DNA from: Mixophyes australis
Taxonomy: Eukaryota; Chordata; Amphibia; Anura; Limnodynastidae
Assembly (NCBI GenBank): GCA_036250195.1
Contig: JAVHZZ010000006.1
Coordinates: 71,910,869-71,974,868, forward strand
Direction of reading: 5' to 3'
DNA: 64,000 nucleotides
Shown: positions 47,160-58,899 of the stretch, piece by piece
Layout: every line of letters starts with the position of its first letter
Position numbering within the stretch: position 1 is the first letter of the stretch
Position numbers and translations under genes: made by a program
The notes under the pieces: model-generated
Seen by the model: only the letters and a program-made list of their open reading frames with translations
What the model was told of the DNA's origin: nothing
Databases searched by the model: none

Positions 47160-47890
47160 TCCTCAAGAGAAAAAAGTGGACACCCCCCTGGAGGTATATA
47201 GTTTGACTCCTGCTTCCTTTGTTGTCTTTGAGTGTCTTCTCAAGATGTCTCTGAAATACAAATAAGGTAATAGCATGGGAATGAATATTTTGGCTGCCAT
47301 GGACTATTTCTAGGAAATGAAACTATCAGTTGTTATAATTTGCTTATTTCCTCCTCAGACTCCATGGCAGCCCTAGCATGGAATGTACCCAAGCACTAAA
47401 ACCGGTTGTGTCCAAAAAAACAAACACTGATCAATCCATGCATATAAAATAAGTTATTGATGATCTTGTTGAAGAATATTCCTTCCAAATTGAGCATCAT
47501 CTGAAGGAATGACATAAAGAAGGTAATGTCTGGAGAAGGAATAAAGCAATTATCAGCCTGCTGTTATTCACAAATCACTTGCTGAAGCCTGAGCTTGTGT
47601 GTGCAGAAGGCTGCTACCACCCTTGTCAGTATTTTTGACACTTCATGTCTGTTCCTCTTATAAGCCTATGAAATGACTTGTTCAATCCATCTTGCAAGAG
47701 TGTCTTTATATTGAGCTATTACTTCTACCGCCACTCTCATGATCTTCTTCAGTGTGTGTGCAATTAGAGGAACTCATACCCCAGTCTGAAGTTCCAAGAT
47801 GTTTTTAGATCATCTATTTCATCTGCTCTGCAGTCTTTGTGAGTCCCATTAATATGTCAAATCACTACATCTACCATTGTGGAGTTCTCA
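47160..47890. mobile_element. Possible DIRS 3'-end remnant of a second family
   Basis: GGCTGCCATGGAC (about 47292) and GACTCCATGGCAGCC (about 47360) are inverted about a 55-bp centre. The arrangement resembles the internal complementary region at 6079-6175. The next 500 bp have a similar order to the recombinase 3' end (CAATCCATCTTGCAAGAG compared with AATCCATTTTGCAATGG at 6451). No intact motif remains, and the termini are missing. Confidence 0.35.
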
Positions 47891-47904
47891 CTCCGTCGCT
47901 ATCA

Positions 47905-48730
47905 GATGAGTCTTAAGTAAGTCAATACATAAATGTGAAGATGGAAGTTATTCGACAGGGAAAAGGAAAACACTGCTAATTATTTCTACATACAACAGTT
48001 GTTGTTTTTTTGATTAGAATATGCAACAAAAATAATACATAATAATCAACCTTCAACCCCCAGTCAGCATACTATGTTGTACTGTTAGACCCAACAAAAG
48101 GTAAAGTCGAACCAATTAACAAAGTCTTATTTACAAATGTAAAAGTCTGGAGAGGTCATAAGTTTTTACAATATTCCACTCCCTAAATATGTATCTTGGA
48201 CACTGTGATTGTTTTGCTGTTAAAAGTAACAATGGTAGTGCTCCAACGGGCTGTTACACAGTTGGTTGAGTTACTATCACAGACTATATTGAAAGCCTTT
48301 ATGTATAAAATCTACTTTTTTGTAACTTTGAAAGTTGAATCATATGGTAAAGCTTTATAGAAGGGGTTAAGTGTGCCTTTAATATGCATAAGTAATGTTA
48401 TCATTGTAAAGCCTCGTAGCAGGGGTTAATTTTAAGCATTTAACATGTGTTCTTAAAGCCTGCTGTAGGGAAGACTTCTTATACTTTTAAAAGTGAGGGC
48501 AAAGCACATGGTGTTGTCTACACTTTTTTTTGGCAGGAATTGGTTTTCAATGCCCTGGTATAGCAGCCTCAAACGAGCTGTATAATGATGGAGTAGCATG
48601 CAATACTGGGGAAATATGTTATTTAACTTTACAGAACGCTATACTTGTAGTGATATGGAAAATAATGTAAATAGTACACTATTCAGCAAACAAAACATCA
48701 CTGAACTTTTGTTCAGCAGTGACTGTTAGG
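47905..48730 (+). repeat. 0.8-kb duplicated segment, copy A (empty site)
   Basis: Directly repeated at about 62515-63566, with high similarity over nearly its whole length: ACATACAACAGTTGTTG, CCCCCAGTCAGCAT and TATGTATCTTGGACACTGTG are shared. Copy A lacks the MITE found in copy B at 62991-63231. No coding potential; it may be two copies of an unnamed interspersed repeat. Confidence 0.88.
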
Positions 48731-50350
48731 CTGGGTACACACTACAGTGTTTTCAAACAATAAACGACCATTTGACCTGACATTAATCGCCGGACTGGCC
48801 TGCCGGGGAGCTGGGGGAACCACCGGTAGGCCCAGATGCTGGATAGCTATGCCCCCGCCCGGGTCCGTTGTTCTGAGTGACAGCCCAGGTCATTGAAGTG
48901 CAGAGAGCCCAGACGCGACTGCAGCTGTCTGAACATGCGCCGCACAGACACAATAATTGGTAGATGAGTCATGTCACATGACTCATCTTGGAAGAAGAAC
49001 CGCCCACGTTGAAGACGTCCTGCCGCCCAGAGGAGCTACACGAAGAATGCAGGAGCAGCTAGAGCAATTGCTGATAATGTTAGTAAAGCGCGGAGCAGCA
49101 AGCAGCCAGTCATTTTGGGGGAGAGGGGAGAGAAACATATGTGGCATGAGAGATGAGGGGCAATAAGGGCATGAGAGAGGGGCAATAAAGGCATGAAAGA
49201 TGATGAGGGGCAATAAGGACATGAGAGATGATGGGGGGCAGTAAGTAATAGCATGAGAGATGAAGGGGGGCCAAAGCAGCATGGCACAGGGTGATGAAGG
49301 GGGAGCAAAAGCAGCATGACACAGTGTGATAAAGGGGACCAGGAGAAGGGGGGGGGCAAAGGCAGCATGAAGGGCACAGTATGATCATAAGGAGGCACAG
49401 CATGGTGATGAAGGGGCACAGTAATGTGTGAGTGATGGCACAGCGGGCTTGTGGCAATGTAATGTGTGTGTGTGTGTGTGAGGTAGGTGGTGGCTAACTA
49501 ATGGGTGCTATTTTGTTTTTGGGGTGATGGTGGGGCAATTTAATTTTATAGTGGGGACTATTAATTTAAGATGGGGTGGTTTGGGTACTATTAATTAAAT
49601 GTGGGGTTGAGTTGGGAGCATGTGGTCTATTTATTAATTGTGAATATGAATTATTTAATAGTAGTGACAGCTGCGGGAAATAGATATATTTATTATACGT
49701 AAATGCTATTCATTTATTGCTGGGGCTGTTTGGAGGGAAGGAAATAGGTTTATTTATTAAATGGGAATACTATTACTTTAATGTTAGGGCTGGAGGAAGG
49801 CCTAAGTATTAATTGTGGGTCCTATTGATTTAACGCCATTTTTTTTCCAAATAGGACCCCCAACATTCCAGGATCCAGACAAGCCACAACCAAAGAAACC
49901 TGCAGCCACAGGTGGTGAGTCACAAGAACAGTTAAGACAGTCTGTCAAATGTTCTAGTCTAGGGGGACAATCCTGATTTTTGGTGACTGTTCTGCCCAAT
50001 CTAAGGGGAAGGTCAAGAATGTGTACTCTTTATATACACACTGCATCCTTTGTATAGTAGACTATGGTGCTAGCTATCCTTCATGGGCTGACCCCTCTCC
50101 CTCTAGTGTCTGGTCTCGCATCTATGATGGTTGGCCACACTTCCTCTGGTGGGCCCCTAGCTTTACAGTCCCCGGGTGGGCCCTTCATGCCCCAGTCCGA
50201 CACTGCCAAAATTGCATTAGTATGTATGCTGCAACGATGAAAGATTATCGTTTCAAAGCTCGTCGTATTTTTCATTTGATTTTTAAACTAGCTTGAAAAT
50301 GTAGTTCTACGATGGAACGATGTAATTCCATTTCTGCAGTGTGTATGCAC
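48731..50350. mobile_element. MITE split by a nested hAT-like element
   Basis: The outer parts (48731-48783 and about 50215-50350) begin GGCTGGGTACACACTACAG and end CTGCAGTGTGTATGCACTCA, an imperfect inverted repeat. The outer element sits exactly where copy A stops matching copy B. Between its halves lies the hAT-like element 48784-50214. Confidence 0.55.
48784..50214. mobile_element. Non-autonomous hAT-like element sharing a core with 31641-33890
   Basis: Its ends contain CCGGACTGGCCTGCCGGGG and, inverted on the right, CCCCAGTCCGACACTG. The segment 49500-49960 is the reverse complement relative of 32060-32500 (for example GGCTTGTCTG.ATCCTGGAATGTTG read inversely). A GAGAGATGA/GGGGCAATAAGG-type degenerate minisatellite (49140-49440) occupies the place held by the T-rich repeat in the other element. 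I could not find a matching target duplication. Confidence 0.7.
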
Positions 50351-50363
50351 TCATGACCAGCAG

Positions 50364-50605
50364 CAGGGCCGTCTCTTCCATTGGGCACAATGGGCAGGTG
50401 CCTGGGGGCCCTGCGGGCAAGGGGGCCCGTCCGAGGGAGCGCTGAAAAAAATCCTGAAAAAAAAGAAGAAAGAAAATACTTACCTTGCAGTCACGTCAGC
50501 AGTGATCCGGCTCCCTCCCTGGTCCCCTCTTCCGTGCTGTGCTCGCAGTGAATGTTGGGCGTGATAAACTTCGAAGGGAAAAAGAAGGGGGGGAAAGGGA
50601 GAATG
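50364..50605. mobile_element. Fragment of a third hAT-like family
   Basis: Begins CAGGGCCGTCTCTTCCATTG with GGGGGCCC blocks, typical of hAT ends. The inner part has GTCACGTCAGCAGTGATCC, reminiscent of GATCACGTGAGTA inside 31641-33890. No right terminus was found, so it is probably truncated. Confidence 0.45.
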
Positions 50606-50937
50606 TGTATATAGGGCCCTCTTTTCATTCAATATATCTGATAAATTGCTGTTAAGAATGATATCTTTATTAAGGTAAACAGATAGTCTGGTAGCGAAAT
50701 AGTTAAAAACACTGAGTGAATGAATATGATTACCAAATAAACACGGTAGAAAAACTGTTAAGAAGTACTACTGTGCTGTCTCACTATGTTCTAATAGCAG
50801 TGGATTAATATGAGCTGTACAAGTTTCTCATTTATCAAATATAGGTAGTACATTCTGCCTGCATTGGTATGATAGTCTCTCCTCATAATAAGCTTGACCT
50901 TTCTTGATATATAGGTCACTATAAACAATTAGACACT

Positions 50938-51174
50938 AAGGGGGTATTCAATTGTTGCTCCGGGCGCCGCCGGAACGAGCGCATTAAAACTATTACCGTT
51001 TATACGGTAATATTGCGCGTAATTACCGTTCATACGGTAATTTACTTGCTCAATTTCAGCTCACTGCTCAGGGAGCTGCGAGCTGAAATTGAGCGAGTAA
51101 TTACTGTATAAATGGTAATAGTTTTAACGCGCTCGTTCCGGCGGCGCCCGGAGCAACAATTGAATACCCCCCTA
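50938..51174. mobile_element. Foldback MITE, TTCAATTG group (copy a)
   Basis: A 237-bp near-perfect palindrome. GGGGGTATTCAATTGTTGCT and CCGGGCGCCGCCGGAACGAG on the left are exactly mirrored on the right. A second, inner pair (CAGCTC with GAGCTG around GCTCAGGGAGCTG) forms the tip. It abuts the element starting at 51178. Confidence 0.92.
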
Positions 51175-51177
51175 TGG

Positions 51178-53045
51178 GACATATTCAATTGTTAGCGAGA
51201 CGGGTGAAAATCCAGCTGTTCGAGCGCTCATTTAAAAAAAAAAAAAAAAAGCTCAATTCAATTGTTAACATGGCATCCACCCCCTCGCGCTCTATTATTG
51301 GTCCTAGCGAGTTTGAAATGAGGAGTGGTTAAGGCAGTCATTTTAGTATAGAAAATTAATGCAAATTAATGCAATCAAGAAGGGCCCCAGCACTACAAAT
51401 GAGATTGGGCCCCTACACTGCAATCAAGAAGGGCCCCAGCACTGCAAAGGAGATTGGGCCCCTACACTGCAATCAAGAAGGGCCCCAGCACTGCACAAGA
51501 GAATGGGCCCCCACACTGCAATCAAGAAGGGCCCCAGCACTGCAAGCAACAATTCCCCTCCCCCCTGGACAGCAGATTTAAAGATTTTACAAGCAGGAAA
51601 TTTTTTTTCCATTTACAAACATTTCTTGAACACTTGCCAAGCATGGACATTGGAAGGTACAAATATTTGTGGGACAGTGGGCAAGCCGGATGGTACAAAT
51701 ATTTGTTGGGACTTTGCGTAAATGAGTGTGTGTAGGTAAAGCATCAGAAAACTGAGGATTTCGTCCATGGTATTTTGTTTTTTGTTTTTTTTAATAAAAA
51801 TCTATGGTGTACATGAGGGTGTTTACTGTATTTATTGGGGTTTTAGTATTTTTAATAAAGATTTGTGGTTGGAATGAGGGTGTTGTGCTTTTATTTAACA
51901 TTTTGCTTTGTGGAACTACAGATCACAGCCAGCCGTGGGTGTAAGAGCATGTTCGCACTTGTGGTTCTACAAGTGCCAACATGCCCTGGGTGCCATGGGT
52001 ACGCTGGTGCATGTAGTTAGACAAGTAGCAGCATGCCCACACTATTTAGGCCAACATAGCTGGCTGGGACATGTAGTTCCACAAATCAAAATTGTGGTTT
52101 TTTTTTGGTTTTTCATACAAAATCCCCATTTATTACCCTACTACCCACAGCCCAGGGGTAGTAGGAAGAGCCCTAGTTCTATCAGCACTGGGCTGGGTGT
52201 CCCTAGGGGGGTGGCCCGCTTACATTTTTCAACGGACCACACTCCCTAGGGAATCCAGGCCAGCGCTGAACAGTCTGTGGGTGTTTAGTCATTATGGCTG
52301 TGGGACCCAAACTGCATTTCCCCCCCCTGCTATAGTGCCTATTACCCTGGCTGGTTTGCCTAGTGCTGGTTCAATTAAAATAGGGGGAACCCTACGCAAA
52401 AAATTTCAAAGATTTTAACACACACAGCAATAGCCTGCCAGCACTAGGGTTAAGAATAAATAGAGTGGGGAGCAAACGCATTTGGTTTTAAAAAATAAAT
52501 AAATAACTTATGCTACTTTTCACAATTTTGAGAGCTGACTGAGGTCAGGCACAACCACCCCCAAAAAAAAAAAAAAAAAAAGTTTAAATACATGCACCAC
52601 TAATGAATTTTTTTAAAGGGGGAACTTTGAAAAAATTATTAATTATTACACTGTTATTTTTTTTAAAAGAATAGTACTTTTCAGTTTTCAGGTTATTTTA
52701 ATGAACTTTTACACCTATTTTTTCAGTTTAATTTATATTTTTCTTAACTTAAAATTTTTTTTTTTTTTTGAGCAGACCAAGGAGGTGCGAGATGAAACAG
52801 CAGATTTGCCTGTGTCACCCACAGCGTTAAAAAACAATTGAATAGCTTTTTCCGCTGAGGGTTCGCATCCAGCCTATACTTTAACATTGACAAACGTTTG
52901 GAGCGCGATAAGACCGTTTCGGTAAAAAAAAAAAAAAGATTTGAATTGCGGGAGAAGTTTCCGCGCTCGAAAATAAGAAAAAAAAAAAAAAAAAAGACTT
53001 AACGCGCTCGAAATTACAAACTCGCTAACAATTGAATACCCCCTA
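51178..53045. mobile_element. 1.87-kb non-autonomous element, TTCAATTG group
   Basis: The ends TATTCAATTGTTAGCGAG and CTCGCTAACAATTGAATA are inverted and match the outer bases of the neighbouring MITE. The interior holds 49-bp tandem repeats (51371-51545), A- and T-runs, and no transposase. It may be a longer deletion derivative or carrier of the MITE family. Superfamily not certain; PIF/Harbinger is possible from the short target site, which I cannot confirm. Confidence 0.75.
51371..51545. repeat. 49-bp tandem repeat
   Basis: About 3.6 copies with period 49 (starts at 51371, 51420, 51469 and 51518). Each contains GCAATCAAGAAGGGCCCCAG and GGGCCCC. It lies inside the 51178-53045 element. Overlapping open frames are repeat translations. 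Confidence 0.9.
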
Positions 53046-56000
53046 TGTATCCATTCATAGTATGAATGGATACATGGATACATTGTGGAATTTCATACCA
53101 CAATGTATCTCCTCTCAAATTCAATCTCATTATATAACTCCTAGGGGTAGCCCTAAGTACTTCACACGTGATTTACTATGTAAGTGTTTTGGTATAATTA
53201 CATTCATTTGTCAACAACTCCCCAATACTACTACATTTATGGATAGATTGAGCAATTCTTCCCAGATTGATGATGGCTTTAGAATAGCCTATATAATACT
53301 GCAGAGTATAACACTTTGGTTTAACTCTGTATCCTAATATAAAACTACAGCTACTTATTCAAAATGATCAAAAAGCTATCTGTGCCCACTTTGCCACCTG
53401 ATTTCATGCCCCAGTGATGGGCCAAGCAACAGACAGGTGTTTTATATGTAACTGACCACCCTGTGTTGATTCCCAAAGTCAAGTTGGTGGCCCATCTGCA
53501 TTTAACTACAGCTACTTTTTCAAAATGATAAAATATGGTGACTTTGCCCTTTGATTTCATCCCGAAAACCTTGTTGGGTCAGGCTAAATACTACTGCAGT
53601 TTGTATAAGGGACACACTTTAGTGTTAATCTGATGTGAAATCAGTGATCCAACTTGACTTAATCCTTTAAAAATAAGGTTTTATTAATAAGAAGCTGTGC
53701 CCATCCCTCAGTGATGCCCCTCTCAGCCCCTCTCCTCTCCTGTTTTATTAGTGATATCTGCTCTCTCTGCTCCCATGGACCCTCCCTCCGGAGCCCTCCC
53801 CTTCTCAGTCCTAAATCTCTGGGATGGATGTGGGACGCACTGATCTAATCTCCAGGACTTCAGTCTTTTGAAACTTTCAGCGCCTCTCAAATTACTTCCC
53901 ATTTACCCACAAAAGACCCCTAAGTGACTTCACATTAATGACTATAACGGCTCTTGAATGAGGAAATGGCAGGCTAGTTTGTGGGAGGGGGAGGCCCGGG
54001 CTTATTTGAAAGGGTTAATTTAAAGCCCCCTCCTCCCTTCCAGTTTGCAAATCTTGAATGTGCTCTGTGTGAGCCTCACACTCTGCTCTCCCGTCTGAGT
54101 TGTGTTCACCAGTCCTCACCTACGGTCCTTGTAACTGGAGAGGGTGTGGTGTTCAGGTCATCTCCCACCCACTACTAGCCTCCAAAGGTGGATTCATTTA
54201 TCACCCAGCCTTATAGAACACTGGCTTTCAGTAGGGGTTTACTCCCTACTTGTACCCATTTTAGGATTGAGTCTTCCCATTTTGACCAGCATCCTAATTC
54301 TCTGGAATGCCACTTCTGCTGAGAGGATATTATCCTGTTTATCTGTATCTCTGCACTGGGCATCAGTCAGCACCTGCCCATCTCTGCTAATGCCAGTGAG
54401 TGCACTATAATAAGTACCACTTAAAGTTATTCTGAACCTAGAAAAAAACCTGCTACATCAGAAATTCCATTGAAGCCATCAAATAACACATTGGAGTACT
54501 GTGATTTGCAATTTATAAGGTAAGGTTTTTTTTATTAACATTAAAAATAAAACATATTTTATGGGTGTCCATTTTGGCTCTTGTATGCAAAGTTTTATAT
54601 AGGATCTCACAGCTTAGTGGTTTTATACTTGAAAAGTGAATTAATATACAAGAGGGAGACACACTGAAGTAGTGAGGAAGATGCACCGTTCAGGATTGCT
54701 GCAGGTATTAAAGGGTCTGGGAAGTGTTGGGGGCTTTGTACTGTTTTTATGTTTGACAGGTTATGGCTGAATACTATTAGGATGTGCAGGTGAAAGTGAT
54801 GAGGTGTTTCCCAAGCTAAATATCACAGAATACTGTGTTAATGCAGGGAAGAAGCAATGCATTTCAGTGGGTGCAGTAAAATGTAGTGAGTTCAGTGAAA
54901 AAAATGTGCAGGATCAGGAAAGATGCCAGGCTTCATTTGGGCTCATTCAGACCTTCTGTGCTTTTAATTTGAGTTTTCATGTGTTTTGCATGATTGGAAA
55001 TTGAATGTAAATGACATAAAACATACGACTGAATGATTTCTATGGCACAATTTATACCTTTTGTTTTCACAGTATTTTATTGTACTTTTAACGCAGCTTG
55101 TAACCTTTTCCACCCCATGTCAATATACCAAAAGCAATCTAAGTTCTCACATTTTTACATATGATTATTATGACCGATTTGTAAGCTTTTAGATTGCATT
55201 TGTAATACATGTAGAAAACATGTCAACAGGTCTGACACTAGAAACCGCTGTTTCTACTTTTACCATACCCACTGGTGTTTTTACTAATGTTGGGTTTGCG
55301 TTGTATTTTTCAGAATGTTACTTGTTTGATTTTATTTTTCTTTTACCAACCAGAATCTTTGTTGTGATTTACACTATTCTCCCTTAACCCTTCAGAAAAT
55401 AACTTGAAAAGAAGGAAATTCTATTTATAACCCCCAAATCTAAATAATTACAGTATTGCTAGAAATGCAAGATATATATATAATTAATTTTCTAGCCTCT
55501 ATTGTATGACACATAATAGTATAGATATTATGAATTCTGTATTGAGGGACTGTGGGAGCAGAACTGAGAAGAGTAAGGATGAGGTGTGGTGGCGGTGGAT
55601 GAGATTTAATAATGCCATGTGGGTGCTTTGAAGTAGTACTGAGGATGCCACGTGTGTGCCGTTAAGGAGCAGTAAGGATTGTGTGTGACTGCACTGCTGA
55701 GCTGGTGACATGAAGTGGCAGTGATGGAACGTCAAGATGTCATGAGGGAACAGCGAGGATTCCGTATGTGCAGTGAATGAGTCCTGGGTCACGCTGACTA
55801 GATCATATGTTAATACAATACAATCCCAGCTCTAGAGCAGAATGGACTGTCATCTGCTTTCTCTCACCAGGGCTACAGACAGTCAGTTAAGGTACTTGTC
55901 ATGTCTCTGTTTGTCAGTAGGATAAATAGAATATGTTTAACAATATCCTTGTGACATTTTTCTGATATTTCATGATTAAACGAAGAAGCTTATTAGGATT

Positions 56001-56500
56001 TCTTAAATAAAATTCATTAGAAAATATGTTAAGGTCTTTAACACTACTTTGCGCTACCACTAATCTGTGAGGCATCAATAGATACTAACGAGGGAAGGGA
56101 GGCACAGGTGCTTACAGTATGAGTGGGTTAGTACAGACACTGCAAATCAAAGCGGGTTCATACAAGCGTCAATGATCCAAAGCAGCACAATGGATGCTGG
56201 ATGCCGACAGGTAGGTTCATACTGGTATTGAGGCTGGGGTTGCATGGGAAGGTCTCTGTAGTTGTTCTACTGATTTACACATGTGAAGGTTACAGTTCTA
56301 AAGGTAACTTTGAAATAGAGTCAAAGTTTTATGGAGTTAAAACTGAAGGTGCCCGGACATATTTTGATCTTGGTGGCCAATTAGGCTGTCTTATGTACCG
56401 ACCACAAAGAGCAATGTTTATGGGTATGAAAAGACTGACCGTTCCGATCAGTATCTGATGGGATTGTGAAAATGCAGTTACACTATTATGACCCTAAGCA
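53046..56500. other. Intergenic; one GC-richer single-copy block
   Basis: Mostly AT-rich. A CT-rich, GC-richer block at about 53700-54180 contains TTAATTTAAAGCCCCCTCC. It could be a promoter with a non-coding first exon (a possible donor follows near 54138), but no coding frame supports this. 55500-55800 has loosely repeated GAGGAT/GTGTGTG words. Confidence 0.4.
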
Positions 56501-56898
56501 CACTCCAAAAACATACTAGTAGGTTAATTGGTTGCTATCAAAATTGATCCTAGTCTCTCTGTGTGTGTATATTAGGGAATTTTGCCTGTAAGCTCCAATG
56601 GGGCAGGGACTGATGTGAGTGAGTTCTCTGTACAGCGCTGCGGAATCAGTGGCGCTATATAAATAAATGGTAATGATGATGGAATAACATACGTTTGTGG
56701 CCAAAGTGGACATACTGTAGGTCTGTGTCTGTGTGTGTGTGTATATTAGGGAATTTTGCCTGTAAGCTCCAATGGGGCAGGGACTGATGTGAGTGAGTTC
56801 TCTGTACAGCGCTGCGGAATCAGTGGCGCTATATAAATAAATGGTAATGATGATGGAATAACATACGTTTGTGGCCAGAATGGACATACTGTAGGTCT
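56501..56898 (+). mobile_element. V-SINE tail with a 174-bp tandem duplication
   Basis: Starts inside the SINE core (CACTCCAAAAACATACTAGT) and runs through CAGCGCTGCGGAATCAGTGG to the GATGATGG end. The tail plus about 50 bp of flank (AATAACATACGTTTGTGGCC) is then repeated at a period of 174 bp (56571 and 56745; 56711 and 56885) with few differences. The head of the SINE is missing. Confidence 0.88.
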
Positions 56899-58353
56899 GG
56901 GAGCTCGTATTGGGTGACCAGATAAGCTGGTACATTGTATAGCTTTATTTTAACCAGATGTGGCTTTTGCTCTTAACCAGACACATGCAACATAAGGCTC
57001 TCCAGCTATTGTGGAACAAGAAATCATAGCATTCACTGCCAGGATGACATAAGACTGGTATGACAGATATATCGCAAGACATTTTGAATAGCCCTGGGAA
57101 TACAGGAAAACAAGGTGTGTAAATCTTTTGGAGAAGCGTTTGTTTCAAGGTTTAATACAAAATCTAACCAGATAAAGCGGATAATCAGCAACAATTATAG
57201 GATATTATAGGACATTACAGGATCACACTTTAAAAACTAATCTTCCACCAAAACCTAATGTGGTCTTTAAGAAAAATTTGCATATAAAAAATGTTTTAGC
57301 TCCCAGTTTACCACCTGAATCTACTATTGTAGAAAGAGGAGGGCTGACGCTTCCACTAGGTAGCTTTAGGCAGAAGCATAGGGGGCCAAGATCTGGGGGG
57401 GTGTCATAGAGGCTGGTACAAATAATAATGTCGCTGAATGAGACATTATTATTTGACTTAACGCTAGCGATGGCTGTGGGCATAATTAAACTGCCATAAT
57501 ATGCCACTAGTCATATCAATCATCTGGGGTACAACTGTAATTGAGTAATGCAGGGATTCAGTAAACGAGAGCCAGCAGCGAGGCCCCAGTTTTATATATC
57601 TGTGGGCCAGCTGGTCGTAGGGCAGCTGAAGGCGTTTTATTTTTTGTACATAAAGTTTATCTGTTTTCATTTTCCCTCCAATTCCTGCTCTGTGTTTTCC
57701 CCTTATCTCTGCGCCCACAGCTTCCCCCTTACTACAACGTATGCTGCTCCTGTCACTGGATAGGCTCTGTGTGCTGGTTGGCTGCCAAAGAGGCTCCACA
57801 ACTGCAGCATCTTCAGTAGATCATCTTCCAGGACCTACAGAAGTCATGCTGCATTCCAGCCAGGCCCCCAGCACAGACAGAGGCTCAAGGATATTATGCA
57901 GGTATTCCCTAAAGTCAAGTATTTACATATACCAACTAGTACTTAGACCCCACTGAGAGTACCTTTTATGAATCCTGGCACAATAATGTAGCAATGAGGT
58001 GTCAACAATATTAATCAATACACCATAAAGTCAGTCAATATCTGGATAATATAAAATTAATGACAGTAGCATAATCATTTAGTTACACCATCAGGAAGAA
58101 CATTGATGTTATGATGTGTTGTTCTGCCTAGTTCTATAGTTTTATCATAGTATCCCTGTGTATTAATATATATATGTTATGAATGCTTATTAAACTGCTT
58201 TATTTTGTCAGTGTATTTTGGCTTGTGATTTAAGTTCACATATCTAGTGGTCCATGGCTTTTTTTATTTCCACATCCTACATTTCACACCCTACAGGTTT
58301 TTACCTTGCATTATACCTTGTCCCCAAATACAAGTTATATTGCTGTATTGTTG
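56899..58353. other. No recognised feature
   Basis: AT-rich intergenic DNA with a more mixed segment at 57550-57900. No coding similarity. Open frames are short and unconserved. Confidence 0.45.
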
Positions 58354-58484
58354 GGGTGGTGCTGGCGGTATTGCTGTAGGAAGGGGGTGGTGCTGGCGGT
58401 ATTGCTGTAGGAAGGGGGTGGTGCTGAAGGCATTGCTGTGGTGTGGGGGTGGTGCTGGCGGCATTGCTGTAGTGTAGGGAGGGT
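58354..58484. repeat. 31-bp minisatellite, four copies
   Basis: Unit GGTGGTGCTGGCGGTATTGC plus TGTAGGAAGGG, starting at about 58355, 58386, 58417 and 58448; the last two are diverged. Confidence 0.9.
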
Positions 58485-58899
58485 GCCAGGGGGTATTTAG
58501 TGATGTAATCAGGAAGCTAATAATGTAATGTTAGGGGGTCAGTAGGCAGAGTAGACCTATTGTTTAAGTGTGAAATACTATTGATTTAATGTTTGAGCTG
58601 GTTGTGGGGCTTAAGGTGTTTTTTAGTTCTTGTTTCTAGGAGGTGAATAGTATCTATACCATTTCCGAACAGGAACCCATCAAAGCTACAAGAAAAGGTA
58701 GGAAACAGATCTGCCAACTCTCCCAATTGCAGTGGGATGAGGTGGGGGTGCAGGGGTAGTAGTCTGAAGCTTTACCCAGGGAACCTAGAAACTTTGAAGA
58801 GGAAGAATGGAAATTAGCTGGCTTCTGCTGAAACCTGATGGTTGCTATAGATGTGGGAGTTCCAGATGTTTAACCTGACAACATATTTGCAATAAGATA

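Noticed and set aside
53981..54410. Possible coding exons
   Set aside because: Translations show no resemblance to Notum or any other family that I recognise; low-complexity residues dominate.
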